From: an uncultured Ruminococcus sp.
GTDB lineage: Bacteria > Bacillota > Clostridia > Oscillospirales > Acutalibacteraceae
Direction: 5' to 3'
Assembly (NCBI GenBank): GCA_902776975.1
Contig: CACYSI010000009.1
Location: 1 to 64,000, forward strand
Length of the DNA: 64,000 nucleotides
In this document: piece by piece, positions 42,082-50,652 of the stretch
How the letters are laid out: the number at the start of each line of letters is the position of its first letter
Numbering within the stretch: position 1 is the first letter of the stretch
Notes under the pieces: generated by a model
What the model saw: the letters and a program-made list of their open reading frames with translations, nothing else
Told to the model about the DNA's origin: nothing
Database searches by the model: none
Program-made: the position numbers and the translations under genes

Positions 42082-44483
42082 AACTCAGAGAATACTTAAA
42101 GGAAAATATAGTTATACTGGACGGCGGTATGGGTACGCTGCTGCAGGCTCGCGGCTTGCAGCCCGGCGAGGCTCCCGAGAGGTGGAACCTCACTCATCCC
42201 GAGGATATCATAGATATACACAGGAGCTACTATGACAGCGGCTCCAATATAGTCAATACCAATACCTTCGGAGCTAATACCCTGCACTTCTCCGCAGATG
42301 AGCTTGAAGCTATCATCAAGGCGGCGGTAGATAACGCAAACAAGGCGAGAGAACTCAGTAATTCTGTAAAAGAAAAATATATAGCTCTTGATATAGGCCC
42401 TACAGGCAGACTATTAAAGCCCATGGGCGACCTTGACTTTGAAGAGGCTGTTGAGATATTTGCTTATACAGTCCGACTCGGAGTGAAGTACGGCGTCGAT
42501 CTGATAATGATCGAGACCATGAACGACAGCTACGAGACCAAGGCGGCTCTGTTGGCTGCTAAGGAGAACAGCGATCTGCCTGTATTCGTCAGCAACGCCT
42601 ACAGCGAGAACGGCAAGCTGATGACAGGCGCGTCTCCCTCGGCTATGGTCGCCATGCTCGAGGGCATGGGAGCCGACGCTATCGGCGTGAACTGCTCTTT
42701 CGGTCCCGATAAGCTCGCCCCGATAGTCCGCGAGTATCTTGAATACGCTTCGGTGCCTGTTTTGCTGAAGCCCAACGCCGGACTGCCTCACAGCGAGGGC
42801 GGCAGGACTCTATATGACATCGACGCGGATATCTTCTCGGATATCACATCTGGTCTTGTGGGCGAGGGCGTTCGTGTGGCGGGCGGCTGTTGCGGAACTA
42901 CTCCCGAGTATATCAAGGCTCTGACGGATAAAGTATCATTCACCGTGCCTTGTTTACAGGCTAAAGATCACACGGTCATCTCCTCGTATACTCATGCTGT
43001 TTTCTTCGAGGATGACCCCGTGCTGATAGGCGAAAGGATAAACCCGACTGGCAAAAAGCGTCTTAAAGAGGCTCTGAGAGCCGATGACCTCGACTATATA
43101 CTCGGCGAGGCGCTCAAACAGCAGGACGCGGGAGTACACGCTCTCGACGTCAACGTCGGTCTGCCCGAGATAGACGAGCCCGCGATGCTGACCAAGGTTG
43201 TTTATGAGCTGCAGTCGGTCACCGATCTGCCGCTCCAAATAGATACCTCCGACCCTGTAGCTATGGAGCGGGCTCTGCGCATCTACAACGGCAAGCCGCT
43301 TATCAACTCCGTGAACGGCAAGACCGAGAGCATGGAGGCTATCTTTCCGCTGATGAAGAAGTACGGCGGTACAGCCATAGCGCTGACTCTCGATGAGAGC
43401 GGCATACCCGATACTGCCAACGGCAGGGTAGCCATAGCCGAGCGTATAATCACTAAAGCCGCCGAGTACGGCATAGATAAAAAGGATCTGATCTTCGATA
43501 CCCTCGCCATGGCTGTCAGCGCGGATAAAAATGCCGCGACGGTGACTGTCGAATCTCTCAGACGGATCAGACATGAGCTCGGCGCGCATACCTCGCTCGG
43601 TGTATCAAATGTATCATTCGGACTTCCTCAGAGAGATATAGTCAACTCTGCGTTCTTCGCTCTCGCTCTCGCAAACGGGCTTTCAGCAGCTATCATGAAC
43701 CCGTTTTCTGCCGAGATGATGAAGACGTATTACGCCTACAGAACGATCAGCGGACTGGACGAAAACTGCTCAGATTACATATCCTTCGCCGATACGGTAG
43801 AGACAAACGTGACTCTGTCCGATAAGTCAAAAAGCTCCGCCGCCGCTGAGTCGGAGAATACTCTCTCCGGCGCGATAGTCAAGGGACTCAAGGATCAGGC
43901 GGCTAAGCTGTGCGTCAAGATGCTCGCCGATACAGAGCCTCTGACCGTAGTGCAGGAGCATATCATCCCGGCTCTCGATACGGTCGGCAGGGACTATGAG
44001 CAGGGCAGGGTATACCTGCCGGGACTGCTCATGAGCGCCGAGGCGGCAAAGTACGCCTTTGAAGAGATAAAGTCGCGGATCACGACCGACAGCAGTGATA
44101 AAACAAGCGCCAAATGTAAGTTTGTTATCGCTACCGTCAAGGGCGATATCCACGATATAGGTAAGAACATTGTCAAGCTCCTGCTCGAGAACTATGGCTT
44201 TGAGGTCAGCGACCTCGGCAAGGATGTAGCTCCCGAGACGATAGTCGAAGAGACAGTGCGTCTGCGCGCTCCGCTCGTGGGTCTGTCCGCTTTGATGACT
44301 ACCACAGTGCCCGCTATGGAAGAGACGATAAAGCAGCTCAGAGTCAGCGCGCCCTGGGCTAAGGTTTGCGTAGGCGGCGCCGTGATGACTAAGGAATACG
44401 CCGATTCGATAGGCGCTGATAAGTACTGTAAGGACGCTATGGATACAGTAAGATACGCCGAAGAGATCAACTCATCATTATAG
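42078..44483 (+). CDS. metH: Cobalamin-dependent methionine synthase MetH (lacking activation domain)
   Basis: MetH transfers methyl from 5-methyl-THF through B12 to homocysteine. At 801 residues it is shorter than E. coli MetH (about 1227) because the activation domain is a separate upstream gene. The homocysteine-binding barrel has zinc ligands at C206 (GVNCS) and C271-C272 (GGCCGTTP). The pterin domain has GERINPTGKKRLKEAL and LDVNVGLP. The B12 part has a cap helix domain (about 590-670) and the cobalt-ligand motif DIHDIGKN with H692. Its start overlaps the preceding gene. Confidence 0.95.
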   Translation: MKLREYLKENIVILDGGMGTLLQARGLQPGEAPERWNLTHPEDIIDIHRSYYDSGSNIVNTNTFGANTLHFSADELEAIIKAAVDNANKARELSNSVKEKYIALDIGPTGRLLKPMGDLDFEEAVEIFAYTVRLGVKYGVDLIMIETMNDSYETKAALLAAKENSDLPVFVSNAYSENGKLMTGASPSAMVAMLEGMGADAIGVNCSFGPDKLAPIVREYLEYASVPVLLKPNAGLPHSEGGRTLYDIDADIFSDITSGLVGEGVRVAGGCCGTTPEYIKALTDKVSFTVPCLQAKDHTVISSYTHAVFFEDDPVLIGERINPTGKKRLKEALRADDLDYILGEALKQQDAGVHALDVNVGLPEIDEPAMLTKVVYELQSVTDLPLQIDTSDPVAMERALRIYNGKPLINSVNGKTESMEAIFPLMKKYGGTAIALTLDESGIPDTANGRVAIAERIITKAAEYGIDKKDLIFDTLAMAVSADKNAATVTVESLRRIRHELGAHTSLGVSNVSFGLPQRDIVNSAFFALALANGLSAAIMNPFSAEMMKTYYAYRTISGLDENCSDYISFADTVETNVTLSDKSKSSAAAESENTLSGAIVKGLKDQAAKLCVKMLADTEPLTVVQEHIIPALDTVGRDYEQGRVYLPGLLMSAEAAKYAFEEIKSRITTDSSDKTSAKCKFVIATVKGDIHDIGKNIVKLLLENYGFEVSDLGKDVAPETIVEETVRLRAPLVGLSALMTTTVPAMEETIKQLRVSAPWAKVCVGGAVMTKEYADSIGADKYCKDAMDTVRYAEEINSSL

Positions 44484-44526
44484 CTTTTCAGCTCTGATCC
44501 TTAAACGACATATTTTGTTAAAAGGC

Positions 44527-44555
44527 TTGACAAAAGCGCTTATATCTTATATAAT
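44527..44555 (+). promoter_or_regulatory. Consensus promoter of the tRNA array
   Basis: TTGACA (44527-44532), exactly 17 bases, and TATAAT (44550-44555). It would start transcription near 44562, about 40 bases before tRNA-Arg. Confidence 0.88.
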
Positions 44556-44601
44556 ATTTAGGCTGACATAAAATGCATGTTCGTTTTGTGCGGCGACAAT
44601 G

Positions 44602-44677
<76 letters not shown>

Positions 44678-44681
44678 TATG

Positions 44682-44758
44682 GTGGTTATAGCTTAGTTGG
44701 TTAAAGCGCCAGATTGTGGCTCTGGAGAGCGTGGGTTCGACTCCCACTAATCACCCCA
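44682..44758 (+). tRNA. tRNA-His (anticodon GTG)
   Basis: Acceptor GTGGTTA/TAATCAC with a preceding G at 44681 opposite C73, as in histidine tRNAs. The anticodon stem CCAGA/TCTGG has the loop TTGTGGC. CCA is encoded. Confidence 0.95.
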
Positions 44759-44761
44759 TTA

Positions 44762-44837
44762 GACTCATTAGCTCAGTTGGCAGAGCACTTGACTTTTAAT
44801 CAAGGTGTCCGGAGTTCGAATCTCCGATGGGTCACCA
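44762..44837 (+). tRNA. tRNA-Lys (anticodon TTT)
   Basis: Acceptor GACTCAT/ATGGGTC (with a T-G pair), anticodon stem CTTGA/TCAAG with loop CTTTTAA, T-arm GGAGTTCGAATCTCC and encoded CCA. Fragments resembling its 3' end recur downstream. Confidence 0.95.
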
Positions 44838-44838
44838 T

Positions 44839-44884
44839 AAAGATTAAGGCAGTGACCTTTACGGTTGCTGCCTTATCTTTTTCA
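44839..44884. terminator. Terminator of the tRNA array
   Basis: AAAGATTAAGGCAG pairs with CTGCCTTATCTTT (one bulge) and is followed by TTTTTC. Confidence 0.82.
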
Positions 44885-44949
44885 TAAGTGAGCCAACGGA
44901 GATTCGAAGCGACGGTGCCAAGGTTTAAGCGTAAGCGCAAACCGCGGGC

Positions 44950-44974
44950 AAAAACGCCATAGCATGGCGTTTTT
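44950..44974. terminator. Perfect terminator-like hairpin within the tRNA-echo tract
   Basis: AAAAACGCCAT pairs with ATGGCGTTTTT around AGC. A-run and T-run make it functional on either strand, though no gene directly depends on it. Confidence 0.65.
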
Positions 44975-45072
44975 AGGGAGAGCGTAGGCGTGAGTTCGGT
45001 CAGGCGGTGACGCTCCGAAGACGGGGCAGAGCTGACCCGAAAGCACATGCCGTCCGATTGGTCACCATATTG

Positions 45073-45112
45073 ATGACGGAGATACCCTAAGCGGTATCTC
45101 CGTCATTAACTT
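45073..45112. terminator. Second terminator-like hairpin in the tRNA-echo tract
   Basis: ATGACGGAGATACC and GGTATCTCCGTCAT pair perfectly around CTAAGC; TAACTTTATAA follows. It stands just after the plus-strand tRNA-like fragment. Confidence 0.6.
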
Positions 45113-45285
45113 TATAACAGTGATCCCATCGGAGATTCGAAGGCGAGTGTGCCGAGGTTCGAGCCGCGCGAAGAACTGAAGGTAAAAACAGTATAGTAGG
45201 ACACATTAGATAAAGAGTGAGATTTAGATCGGTTATGTAAAACAGTCGGATAGATTGAATTTGTATCATTTGTCTCTATATACAA

Positions 45286-45320
45286 TAAAACGGAGCTGTT
45301 GTTACACAGCTCCGTTCTTT
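45286..45320. terminator. Terminator at the end of the V-ATPase operon
   Basis: AACGGAGCTGT pairs with ACAGCTCCGTT. On the minus strand the stem is followed by TTTATTG; on the plus strand by CTTTTAT. Confidence 0.85.
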
Positions 45321-45940
45321 TATGCCTTTTTCGCTTTTTGCTTTTTGATGACCTTCAGGCGTGAGAACTCTTCTCTGTCCTTTTCGTCGAGGGCGTCTGT
45401 AATGAATTTTACATCAGCCTCAAACTTAGGTATCATGATATTCTTGAGCGCGTTCGCCCTCTTTTGAGTTTGCTTTATCGCTACGGCGAGCCTGAACACG
45501 CTGTTCTCGATCTCGGCAAGCTCTACGGTAAGATACTTAGCCTGCATGAACAGCGCTACAGCCTCGTCAAAGCGGGCGTTTGTGTTCCTGAGCCCGTAGT
45601 GCAGTTCGTTCTCTTCGGGCTTATCTATCGTGAGCATCGGTATCTCGACGCCCATGATAGAGCGCGAGTCCATATGTACGCTTGTGTCAAAAGGTACGGT
45701 CTTGGACAGCTCGCTGCAAAAGCCGAGAGTGATGTTGGCGCGTTCGAGAGCCTTGTACGCGTTTGAAAAGGCTTCGTCTATAGTGCCCTGTATCTGTGAC
45801 GCTCTGTCTATCAGCGCCATCATCTCGCGTATGAGTATATTGCGCTTTTTGTCGAGCAGCTCATAGCCTACCTTAGCCAGAGCGAGCGACTTTTTGGTCG
45901 CTATCAGATTACCTTTGGTCGGTACAGCCTGCTGTGCCAT
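45320..45940 (-). CDS. atpD: V-type ATPase subunit D
   Basis: Subunit D is the central rotor shaft of the V/A-type ATPase. The protein (206 residues) is nearly all helix, with long coiled-coil arms at the ends: VPTKGNLIATKKSLALAKVG (family start PTKxxL) and a C-terminal RLAVAIKQTQKRANALKNIM followed by a basic tail. AAGGAGG precedes the ATG. It is the last gene of the operon and is separated from subunit B by a 196-base palindromic region. Confidence 0.93.
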   Translation of the reverse strand: MAQQAVPTKGNLIATKKSLALAKVGYELLDKKRNILIREMMALIDRASQIQGTIDEAFSNAYKALERANITLGFCSELSKTVPFDTSVHMDSRSIMGVEIPMLTIDKPEENELHYGLRNTNARFDEAVALFMQAKYLTVELAEIENSVFRLAVAIKQTQKRANALKNIMIPKFEADVKFITDALDEKDREEFSRLKVIKKQKAKKA

Positions 45941-45968
45941 GATATACCTCCTTGTCTGTAGTTTTTAG

Positions 45969-46115
45969 TCGGTGGTTATTTAATTATGAATTAGGAAATA
46001 GGAATTAGGAATTATGGGAAACGCTGACGCGTTTTATATTGATATAAAACGGGTACGGATGTCCCGCCCTTTTCCGTTCTCCTTTAACCGGTATCTGGTA
46101 TCCGATAACCACCGA
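45969..46115. repeat. Palindromic element between V-ATPase subunits B and D
   Basis: TCGGTGGTTAT (45969-45979) and ATAACCACCGA (46105-46115) bound a 147-base stretch. Inside are a perfect hairpin CGTTTTATAT-TG-ATATAAAACG (46030-46051) and a short AATTAGGA direct repeat (around 45990-46010). It lies inside the operon, where it could affect mRNA stability or subunit ratio, or be a repeat insertion. Confidence 0.65.
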
Positions 46116-46136
46116 TCAACTGTTTTCGGTTTTCTA

Positions 46137-47519
46137 TTAACTCTTATCTCCGTCATAGAACTTATCCAGCAGCTCGTCGTCTACTCTGTCAAGCTCGGAG
46201 CGGGGGAGAAGTGAGAGCAGCTTCCAGCCTAAGTCGAGGCTCTGATCTATGCTGCGGTTCTCGTTGAAACCCTGATTGACAAAGGTGTTCTCAAACTCTC
46301 TGCCGAATATGATATACTTTTTGTCGATATCCGAAAGCTCCTCCTCGCCGATAACAGAGGCGAGTGAACGCGCGTCTATGACCTTGGCGTAGCTCGCGAA
46401 GAGCTGGTTTGACAGCGGCGCGTGATCGGCTCTGGTGTAGCCGTCGCCTATACCGTCTTTCATAAGACGAGAGAGTGACGGCAGGACGTTCACGGGCGGA
46501 TATATGCCCTGAGCCTGCAGACCTCTGTCGAGAACTATCTGACCCTCGGTGATATAGCCCGTGAGGTCGGGGACAGGGTGAGTTATATCGTCGTTCGGCA
46601 TAGTAAGTATCGGTATCTGTGTGACTGAGCCCTGTGAGCCTTTTATCATGCCTGCTCTCTCGTACATAGAGGCAAGGTCGCTGTACAGATATCCGGGGAA
46701 TCCCTTTCTGCCGGGGATCTCGCCCTTTGAGGATGAGAACTCACGCAGAGCCTCGGCGTATGAGGTCATGTCCGTCATGATGACCAGTATGTGCATATTC
46801 AGCTCAAAGGCGAGGTACTCGGCGGTAGTCAGCGCGCATCGGGGCGTGAGAGTACGCTCGATGATAGGATCGTTCGAGAGGTTGAGGAACATCACGACCC
46901 TCTGCATTACGCCCGCCTGCTCAAAGCTGTTTCTGAAGTAGTCGGCGACATCGTTCTTGACGCCCATGGCGGCAAAGACGATACCGAAGTTATGCTCATC
47001 TGCTCCCTGTATCTGAGCCTGTCTGACTATCTGTACAGCAAGCTCGTTATGCTTCATGCCCGAGCCTGAGAAGATAGGCAGCTTCTGACCTCTGATGAGC
47101 GTAGACAGGGTGTCTATGCTCGATATGCCCGTGTTGATGTAGTTACGGGGATATATACGCGATACTGGGTTGATAGCCGTACCGTTTACGTTGCGTTTAA
47201 CAGTCGGGTAAATGTCGCCGAGACCGTCTATAGGTCTGCCCGCGCCGTCGAGTATGCGTCCGATGATCTCGGGAGCTAAGGGCATCTCCATGGGGTGTCC
47301 CGTCAGTACGGTGCTGGAATTCTCAAGACTAAGATCTCTCGTGCCCTCAAACACCTGCACTACGACGCGGTCGCCTTCAATCTGCACGATCCTGCCCTGT
47401 CTTACGGTGCCGTTGTCGAGCCTGATGTCTACGATCTCTTCATACGACGCGCCTTTGACGCCGTCTATGACTACGAGAGAGCCGTTTATCTCTTTGACTC
47501 CGACATATTCGATTATCAT
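46137..47519 (-). CDS. atpB: V-type ATPase subunit B
   Basis: Subunit B is the non-catalytic nucleotide-binding-fold subunit of the V1/A1 head. It has the expected [20 protein letters not shown] in place of a full Walker [16 protein letters not shown], and the end region [16 protein letters not shown]. The length is 460. GGAGGGAGCC precedes the ATG. It sits 13 bases after subunit A. Confidence 0.95.
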   Translation of the reverse strand: MIIEYVGVKEINGSLVVIDGVKGASYEEIVDIRLDNGTVRQGRIVQIEGDRVVVQVFEGTRDLSLENSSTVLTGHPMEMPLAPEIIGRILDGAGRPIDGLGDIYPTVKRNVNGTAINPVSRIYPRNYINTGISSIDTLSTLIRGQKLPIFSGSGMKHNELAVQIVRQAQIQGADEHNFGIVFAAMGVKNDVADYFRNSFEQAGVMQRVVMFLNLSNDPIIERTLTPRCALTTAEYLAFELNMHILVIMTDMTSYAEALREFSSSKGEIPGRKGFPGYLYSDLASMYERAGMIKGSQGSVTQIPILTMPNDDITHPVPDLTGYITEGQIVLDRGLQAQGIYPPVNVLPSLSRLMKDGIGDGYTRADHAPLSNQLFASYAKVIDARSLASVIGEEELSDIDKKYIIFGREFENTFVNQGFNENRSIDQSLDLGWKLLSLLPRSELDRVDDELLDKFYDGDKS

Positions 47520-47532
47520 TAAGGCTCCCTCC

Positions 47533-49284
47533 TCAGCTAAGTATAGAATCTATTTTTTCGTCGATATCCTTGATATACTCGTCAAACATCTCGGGTCTGT
47601 CGTTGGGGATATCGTATTTTATCTTTATGACCTTTTCGAACAGCCCCTGGCTCTTGATGCGTGATATGGGTATGTTCTCGGCTACTACCTCTTTAGCCCT
47701 CTGATACAGGTGCAGTATGACCTGCATCATGCACTTCTGCTTATCGAGAGGCACATAGGTATCGTCTTTATGGAAGGCGTTTTGCTGTAAAAAGCCCACG
47801 CGGATAGCCTTGGCGATCTCTATGATCAGCTTCTGATCGTCGGGCAGTACGTCCGAGCCTATGAGCTTGACTATCTCCATGAGGCGATTCTCTTCCTGCA
47901 AGAGAGCCGTTATGCTGCTGCGATACTCGACGAACTCTCTGCCGTAGTTTTCGATATACCACGGGTCAAGATCGGTGAAGTACTCGCTGTAGCTGTCATT
48001 CCAGTTGATAGCGGGATAGTGTCGGGCGTAAGCCAGCGACTTATCCAGCGCCCAGAAGCATCGTGTGAAGCGCTTGGTGTTCTGAGTGACAGGCTCGGAG
48101 AAGTCTGAGCCCTGGGGCGATACGGCTCCAATGATAGTGACCGAGCCCTTGGAGCCTGAGAGCACATCGGCGCGACCCGCTCTCTCGTAGAACTCCGAGA
48201 GTCTCGAAGGCAGATACGCGGGGAAGCCCTCTTCGGCAGGCATCTCCTCCAGTCGTCCCGATATCTCTCTGAGAGCCTCAGCCCATCTTGAGGTCGAGTC
48301 TGCCATGATAGCTACATCATAGCCCATATCGCGGTAGTATTCGGCGAGAGTTATGCCTGTGTAGATAGAAGCCTCACGAGCCGCGACAGGCATATTTGAG
48401 GTGTTGGCAATAAGAGTGGTGCGGTCTGTGAGCGGTCTGCCTGTCTTGGGGTCGATAAGCTCCGAGAACTCCTGCAGAACCTGGCTCATCTCGTTGCCGC
48501 GCTCACCGCAGCCGACATATACTATGATATCGGCGTCACACCACTTTGCGAGCTGATGCTGGGTCATGGTCTTGCCTGTACCGAAGCCCCCGGGTATAGC
48601 CGACGTGCCGCCCTTAGAGATAGGGAAGAGGGTGTCTATGACTCTCTGACCTGTTATCAGCGGTATAGTCGGAGTAAGTCTTTTGGCTACGGGACGGGGA
48701 GTCCTGATAGGCCAGCGCTGACAGAGCGTGAGCTCATGTACCGTGCCGAATCTATCCTCTAATTTGACTATCGTATCATTAAGCTTGTATTTGCCGTCGG
48801 GCGCGGCTTCGATGACCTTGCCGCTGATGAGCGGAGGCACCATGAGCTTGTGAATTATCAGCTTTGTCTCGGGAGTTGCAGCGTAGATCATACCGCCGCT
48901 TAGCTCGTCGCCTACCTTAGCGGTGACTGTGACGTCCCATTCTCTCTCTGTGTCGAGAGACGATACGGCTGAGCCGCGGTTGATGAAGGCTCCCGCTTCT
49001 TTCTCTATCTCGGCGAGAGGTCTTTCGATACCGTCAAAGATGTTGTCCAGTATACCGGGTCCGAGCATGAGGTTCATCTGCGCGTGGGTGCCCTCTACAG
49101 GGTCGCCGGGCATGAGCCCTGTCGTCTCCTCATAGCACTGTATAGTCGTGAAGCCCGAGTTGATGCCTATGACCTCGCCTATAAGACGTTCGTGTCCTAC
49201 ATAGACCATCTCCATCATAGCAAAGCTCGAGGTGTCTCTTACGGTGATGACAGGACCGTTGATTCCGTATATTTTTTCAGCCAT
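47533..49284 (-). CDS. atpA: V-type ATPase catalytic subunit A
   Basis: Subunit A carries the catalytic site. Walker A is [18 protein letters not shown] (usual GPFGSGKT, here GGFGTGKT), followed by CGERGNEM and the catalytic glutamate there, [20 protein letters not shown] and [14 protein letters not shown]. The non-homologous bulge typical of A subunits lies at about 120-190. The length is 583. GGTGGTG lies before the ATG; it follows subunit E by two bases. Confidence 0.96.
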   Translation of the reverse strand: MAEKIYGINGPVITVRDTSSFAMMEMVYVGHERLIGEVIGINSGFTTIQCYEETTGLMPGDPVEGTHAQMNLMLGPGILDNIFDGIERPLAEIEKEAGAFINRGSAVSSLDTEREWDVTVTAKVGDELSGGMIYAATPETKLIIHKLMVPPLISGKVIEAAPDGKYKLNDTIVKLEDRFGTVHELTLCQRWPIRTPRPVAKRLTPTIPLITGQRVIDTLFPISKGGTSAIPGGFGTGKTMTQHQLAKWCDADIIVYVGCGERGNEMSQVLQEFSELIDPKTGRPLTDRTTLIANTSNMPVAAREASIYTGITLAEYYRDMGYDVAIMADSTSRWAEALREISGRLEEMPAEEGFPAYLPSRLSEFYERAGRADVLSGSKGSVTIIGAVSPQGSDFSEPVTQNTKRFTRCFWALDKSLAYARHYPAINWNDSYSEYFTDLDPWYIENYGREFVEYRSSITALLQEENRLMEIVKLIGSDVLPDDQKLIIEIAKAIRVGFLQQNAFHKDDTYVPLDKQKCMMQVILHLYQRAKEVVAENIPISRIKSQGLFEKVIKIKYDIPNDRPEMFDEYIKDIDEKIDSILS

Positions 49285-49286
49285 AG

Positions 49287-49877
49287 TTACACCACCTTAA
49301 GTCCCGAATTCTCTATGAACCACGCTTTTTGAGCTTCGAGTCCCGCGTCGAGAGTGCAGTCGGCGTTGATGCCCAGCGCGCGGCAGTAGGCTCTCAGACC
49401 ACCTATGGTTATATGAGAGTCGTCCTTGAACTGAGCGTCGGGCAGTATCTCGGCGATAATTTCTCTGGCTCTTTGATCGTTGGGAGCGGTGAATACCGTA
49501 CAGCTCTCGCCTTTGAAGAGCTCTTTGACCTTTTGAGCCTGAGAGCGCAGATATTCAGCGTATTTGTCGGATGAGACAAATTCTTTCAGCTCAGCCTCAG
49601 CTTGAGCGAACACCTCGTCGCTTATTGTCTGACGGTATTCGAACAGCTCACGGCGCATCTCGAGCTCTTTTTTAGCCGTCTCATTGACTATAGCGGCTTT
49701 TCGGTTGGCTATATCGCTCTTTATCAGCTCATAAGCGTCCTTTAAGCCCTGCTCGGTAGCCTGTTCTATCTTAGTGTTTTTATAGTCCTCTATCTCCTGA
49801 GCTATCTGCGCCTTTTGACTCTCGGCGTACTTGTTGATAGCGTCAAGAAACTTGGATTCTTTGGTTCTTTCGTTCAT
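49287..49877 (-). CDS. atpE: V-type ATPase subunit E
   Basis: Subunit E is part of the peripheral stalk. The first half (about 1-105) is a charged coiled coil (YAESQKAQIAQEIEDYKNTK) and the second half is the globular head domain that binds A/B (CTVFTAPNDQRAREIIAEIL, then IGGLRAYCRALGINADCTLD). The length is 196. AGAAGG precedes the ATG. The gene lies between F and A in the operon. Confidence 0.88.
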   Translation of the reverse strand: MNERTKESKFLDAINKYAESQKAQIAQEIEDYKNTKIEQATEQGLKDAYELIKSDIANRKAAIVNETAKKELEMRRELFEYRQTISDEVFAQAEAELKEFVSSDKYAEYLRSQAQKVKELFKGESCTVFTAPNDQRAREIIAEILPDAQFKDDSHITIGGLRAYCRALGINADCTLDAGLEAQKAWFIENSGLKVV

Positions 49878-49890
49878 ATCTTACCTTCTC

Positions 49891-50202
49891 TCAGCTCATA
49901 TCCACGCCTATAGCGTCCTTAACATACTTAGTGATACTGTCCTTGGTGCGTCCGTTGCCGTGACGGTCGGGTATCTCGATGATAAGAGGCTTACTGCGTC
50001 TGAGCTTAAGGTCATATATTGTTTCGCTGATCATATTGACCAGTGTAGATGTTATCATTATCACCGCGATGTCTTCATCATCGAGCAGTGTTTTGAGCTT
50101 ATCTCTGAGCTCCTGTTCTTCATGCAGCACTACGCCGTCTACTCCTGACATACGCATACCTGTCAGGGTATCGACGTTATCGCTGAGCAGATACATCCTC
50201 AT
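49891..50202 (-). CDS. atpF: V-type ATPase subunit F
   Basis: Subunit F is a small rotor-associated protein with a Rossmann-like fold. The pattern YLLSDNVDTLTGMRMSGVDG, IAVIMITSTLVNMI and KPLIIEIPDRHGN matches the family; the length is 103. The start at 50202 lies four bases after the K stop codon; a second ATG two codons on is possible. Confidence 0.88.
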   Translation of the reverse strand: MRMYLLSDNVDTLTGMRMSGVDGVVLHEEQELRDKLKTLLDDEDIAVIMITSTLVNMISETIYDLKLRRSKPLIIEIPDRHGNGRTKDSITKYVKDAIGVDMS

Positions 50203-50206
50203 GGTA

Positions 50207-50632
50207 TCAGAGGCTGGTGATGATCATGATAGAGATAAGCATACCATAGAGCGCGCAGCCCTCGCCGAGCGCGACGAAGATGATAGACTTACCGAAGTTC
50301 TTGGGATCCTCGGATGTAGCGCCGATAGCCGCGGGAGCTGAGCCGCCTACCGCTATGCCGCCGCCTATACAGGACAGACCTGTAGACAGACCCGCTGATA
50401 TGTATCCGAGACCCTTAGCGGAGTTAGCCGCTGTATCGGCTACTGTTGAGGCGTCTGCGGCGTTGGCTACGATAGGGCAGATGAGGCAGAACGCCGCTAC
50501 CGCGCAGAAAGAGCATATCTGAGTCAGAACGGCTCTCTTGGGGCTTTTGCCCTTGTTATAGGCTCTCATGCAGAGCAGTACCGAAACTACCAGAAAAGCC
50601 GCGGGGATGAACATCAATAAATATTGTAACAT
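50207..50632 (-). CDS. atpK: V-type ATPase membrane rotor subunit K
   Basis: Subunit K forms the ion-carrying c-ring. There are four hydrophobic segments in 141 residues: an N-terminal helix, then VLTQICSFCAVAAFCLICPI, GYISAGLSTGLSCIGGGIAV and SIIFVALGEGCALYGMLISI. The glutamate in ALGEGCALYG is the likely ion-binding carboxylate, and GATSEDPKNFGKSI is the polar loop. Only one classical hairpin bears the site. Na versus H specificity cannot be told. GGAGGTATTTATT precedes the ATG. Confidence 0.9.
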   Translation of the reverse strand: MLQYLLMFIPAAFLVVSVLLCMRAYNKGKSPKRAVLTQICSFCAVAAFCLICPIVANAADASTVADTAANSAKGLGYISAGLSTGLSCIGGGIAVGGSAPAAIGATSEDPKNFGKSIIFVALGEGCALYGMLISIMIITSL

Positions 50633-50652
50633 AATAAATACCTCCGAAAAAT

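Larger units (their letters stand above)
44885..45170. repeat. Non-coding tract with echoes of the tRNA-Lys 3' end
   Basis: The 482-base gap between tRNA-Lys and the V-ATPase operon has no credible gene. On the minus strand two stretches (about 44885-44933 and 45113-45155) share TTCGAATCTCCG(T/A)TGG followed by TCAC, which is the tRNA-Lys T-arm and acceptor end. On the plus strand 45052-45067 reads TCCGATTGGTCACCAT, again like the tRNA 3' end. Each echo is next to a terminator-like hairpin. It could be decayed tRNA copies or attachment-site remnants. Confidence 0.6.

Noticed and set aside
44800..45269. Two minus-strand open frames after tRNA-Lys
   Set aside because: They cover tRNA-like fragments and terminator hairpins; their composition is Arg/Ser/Leu-rich without any domain, and no ribosome-binding site supports them.
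46014..46214. 66-codon open frame in the palindrome between V-ATPase subunits B and D
   Set aside because: It starts in the palindromic repeat and runs antisense into the end of subunit B; no ribosome-binding site.
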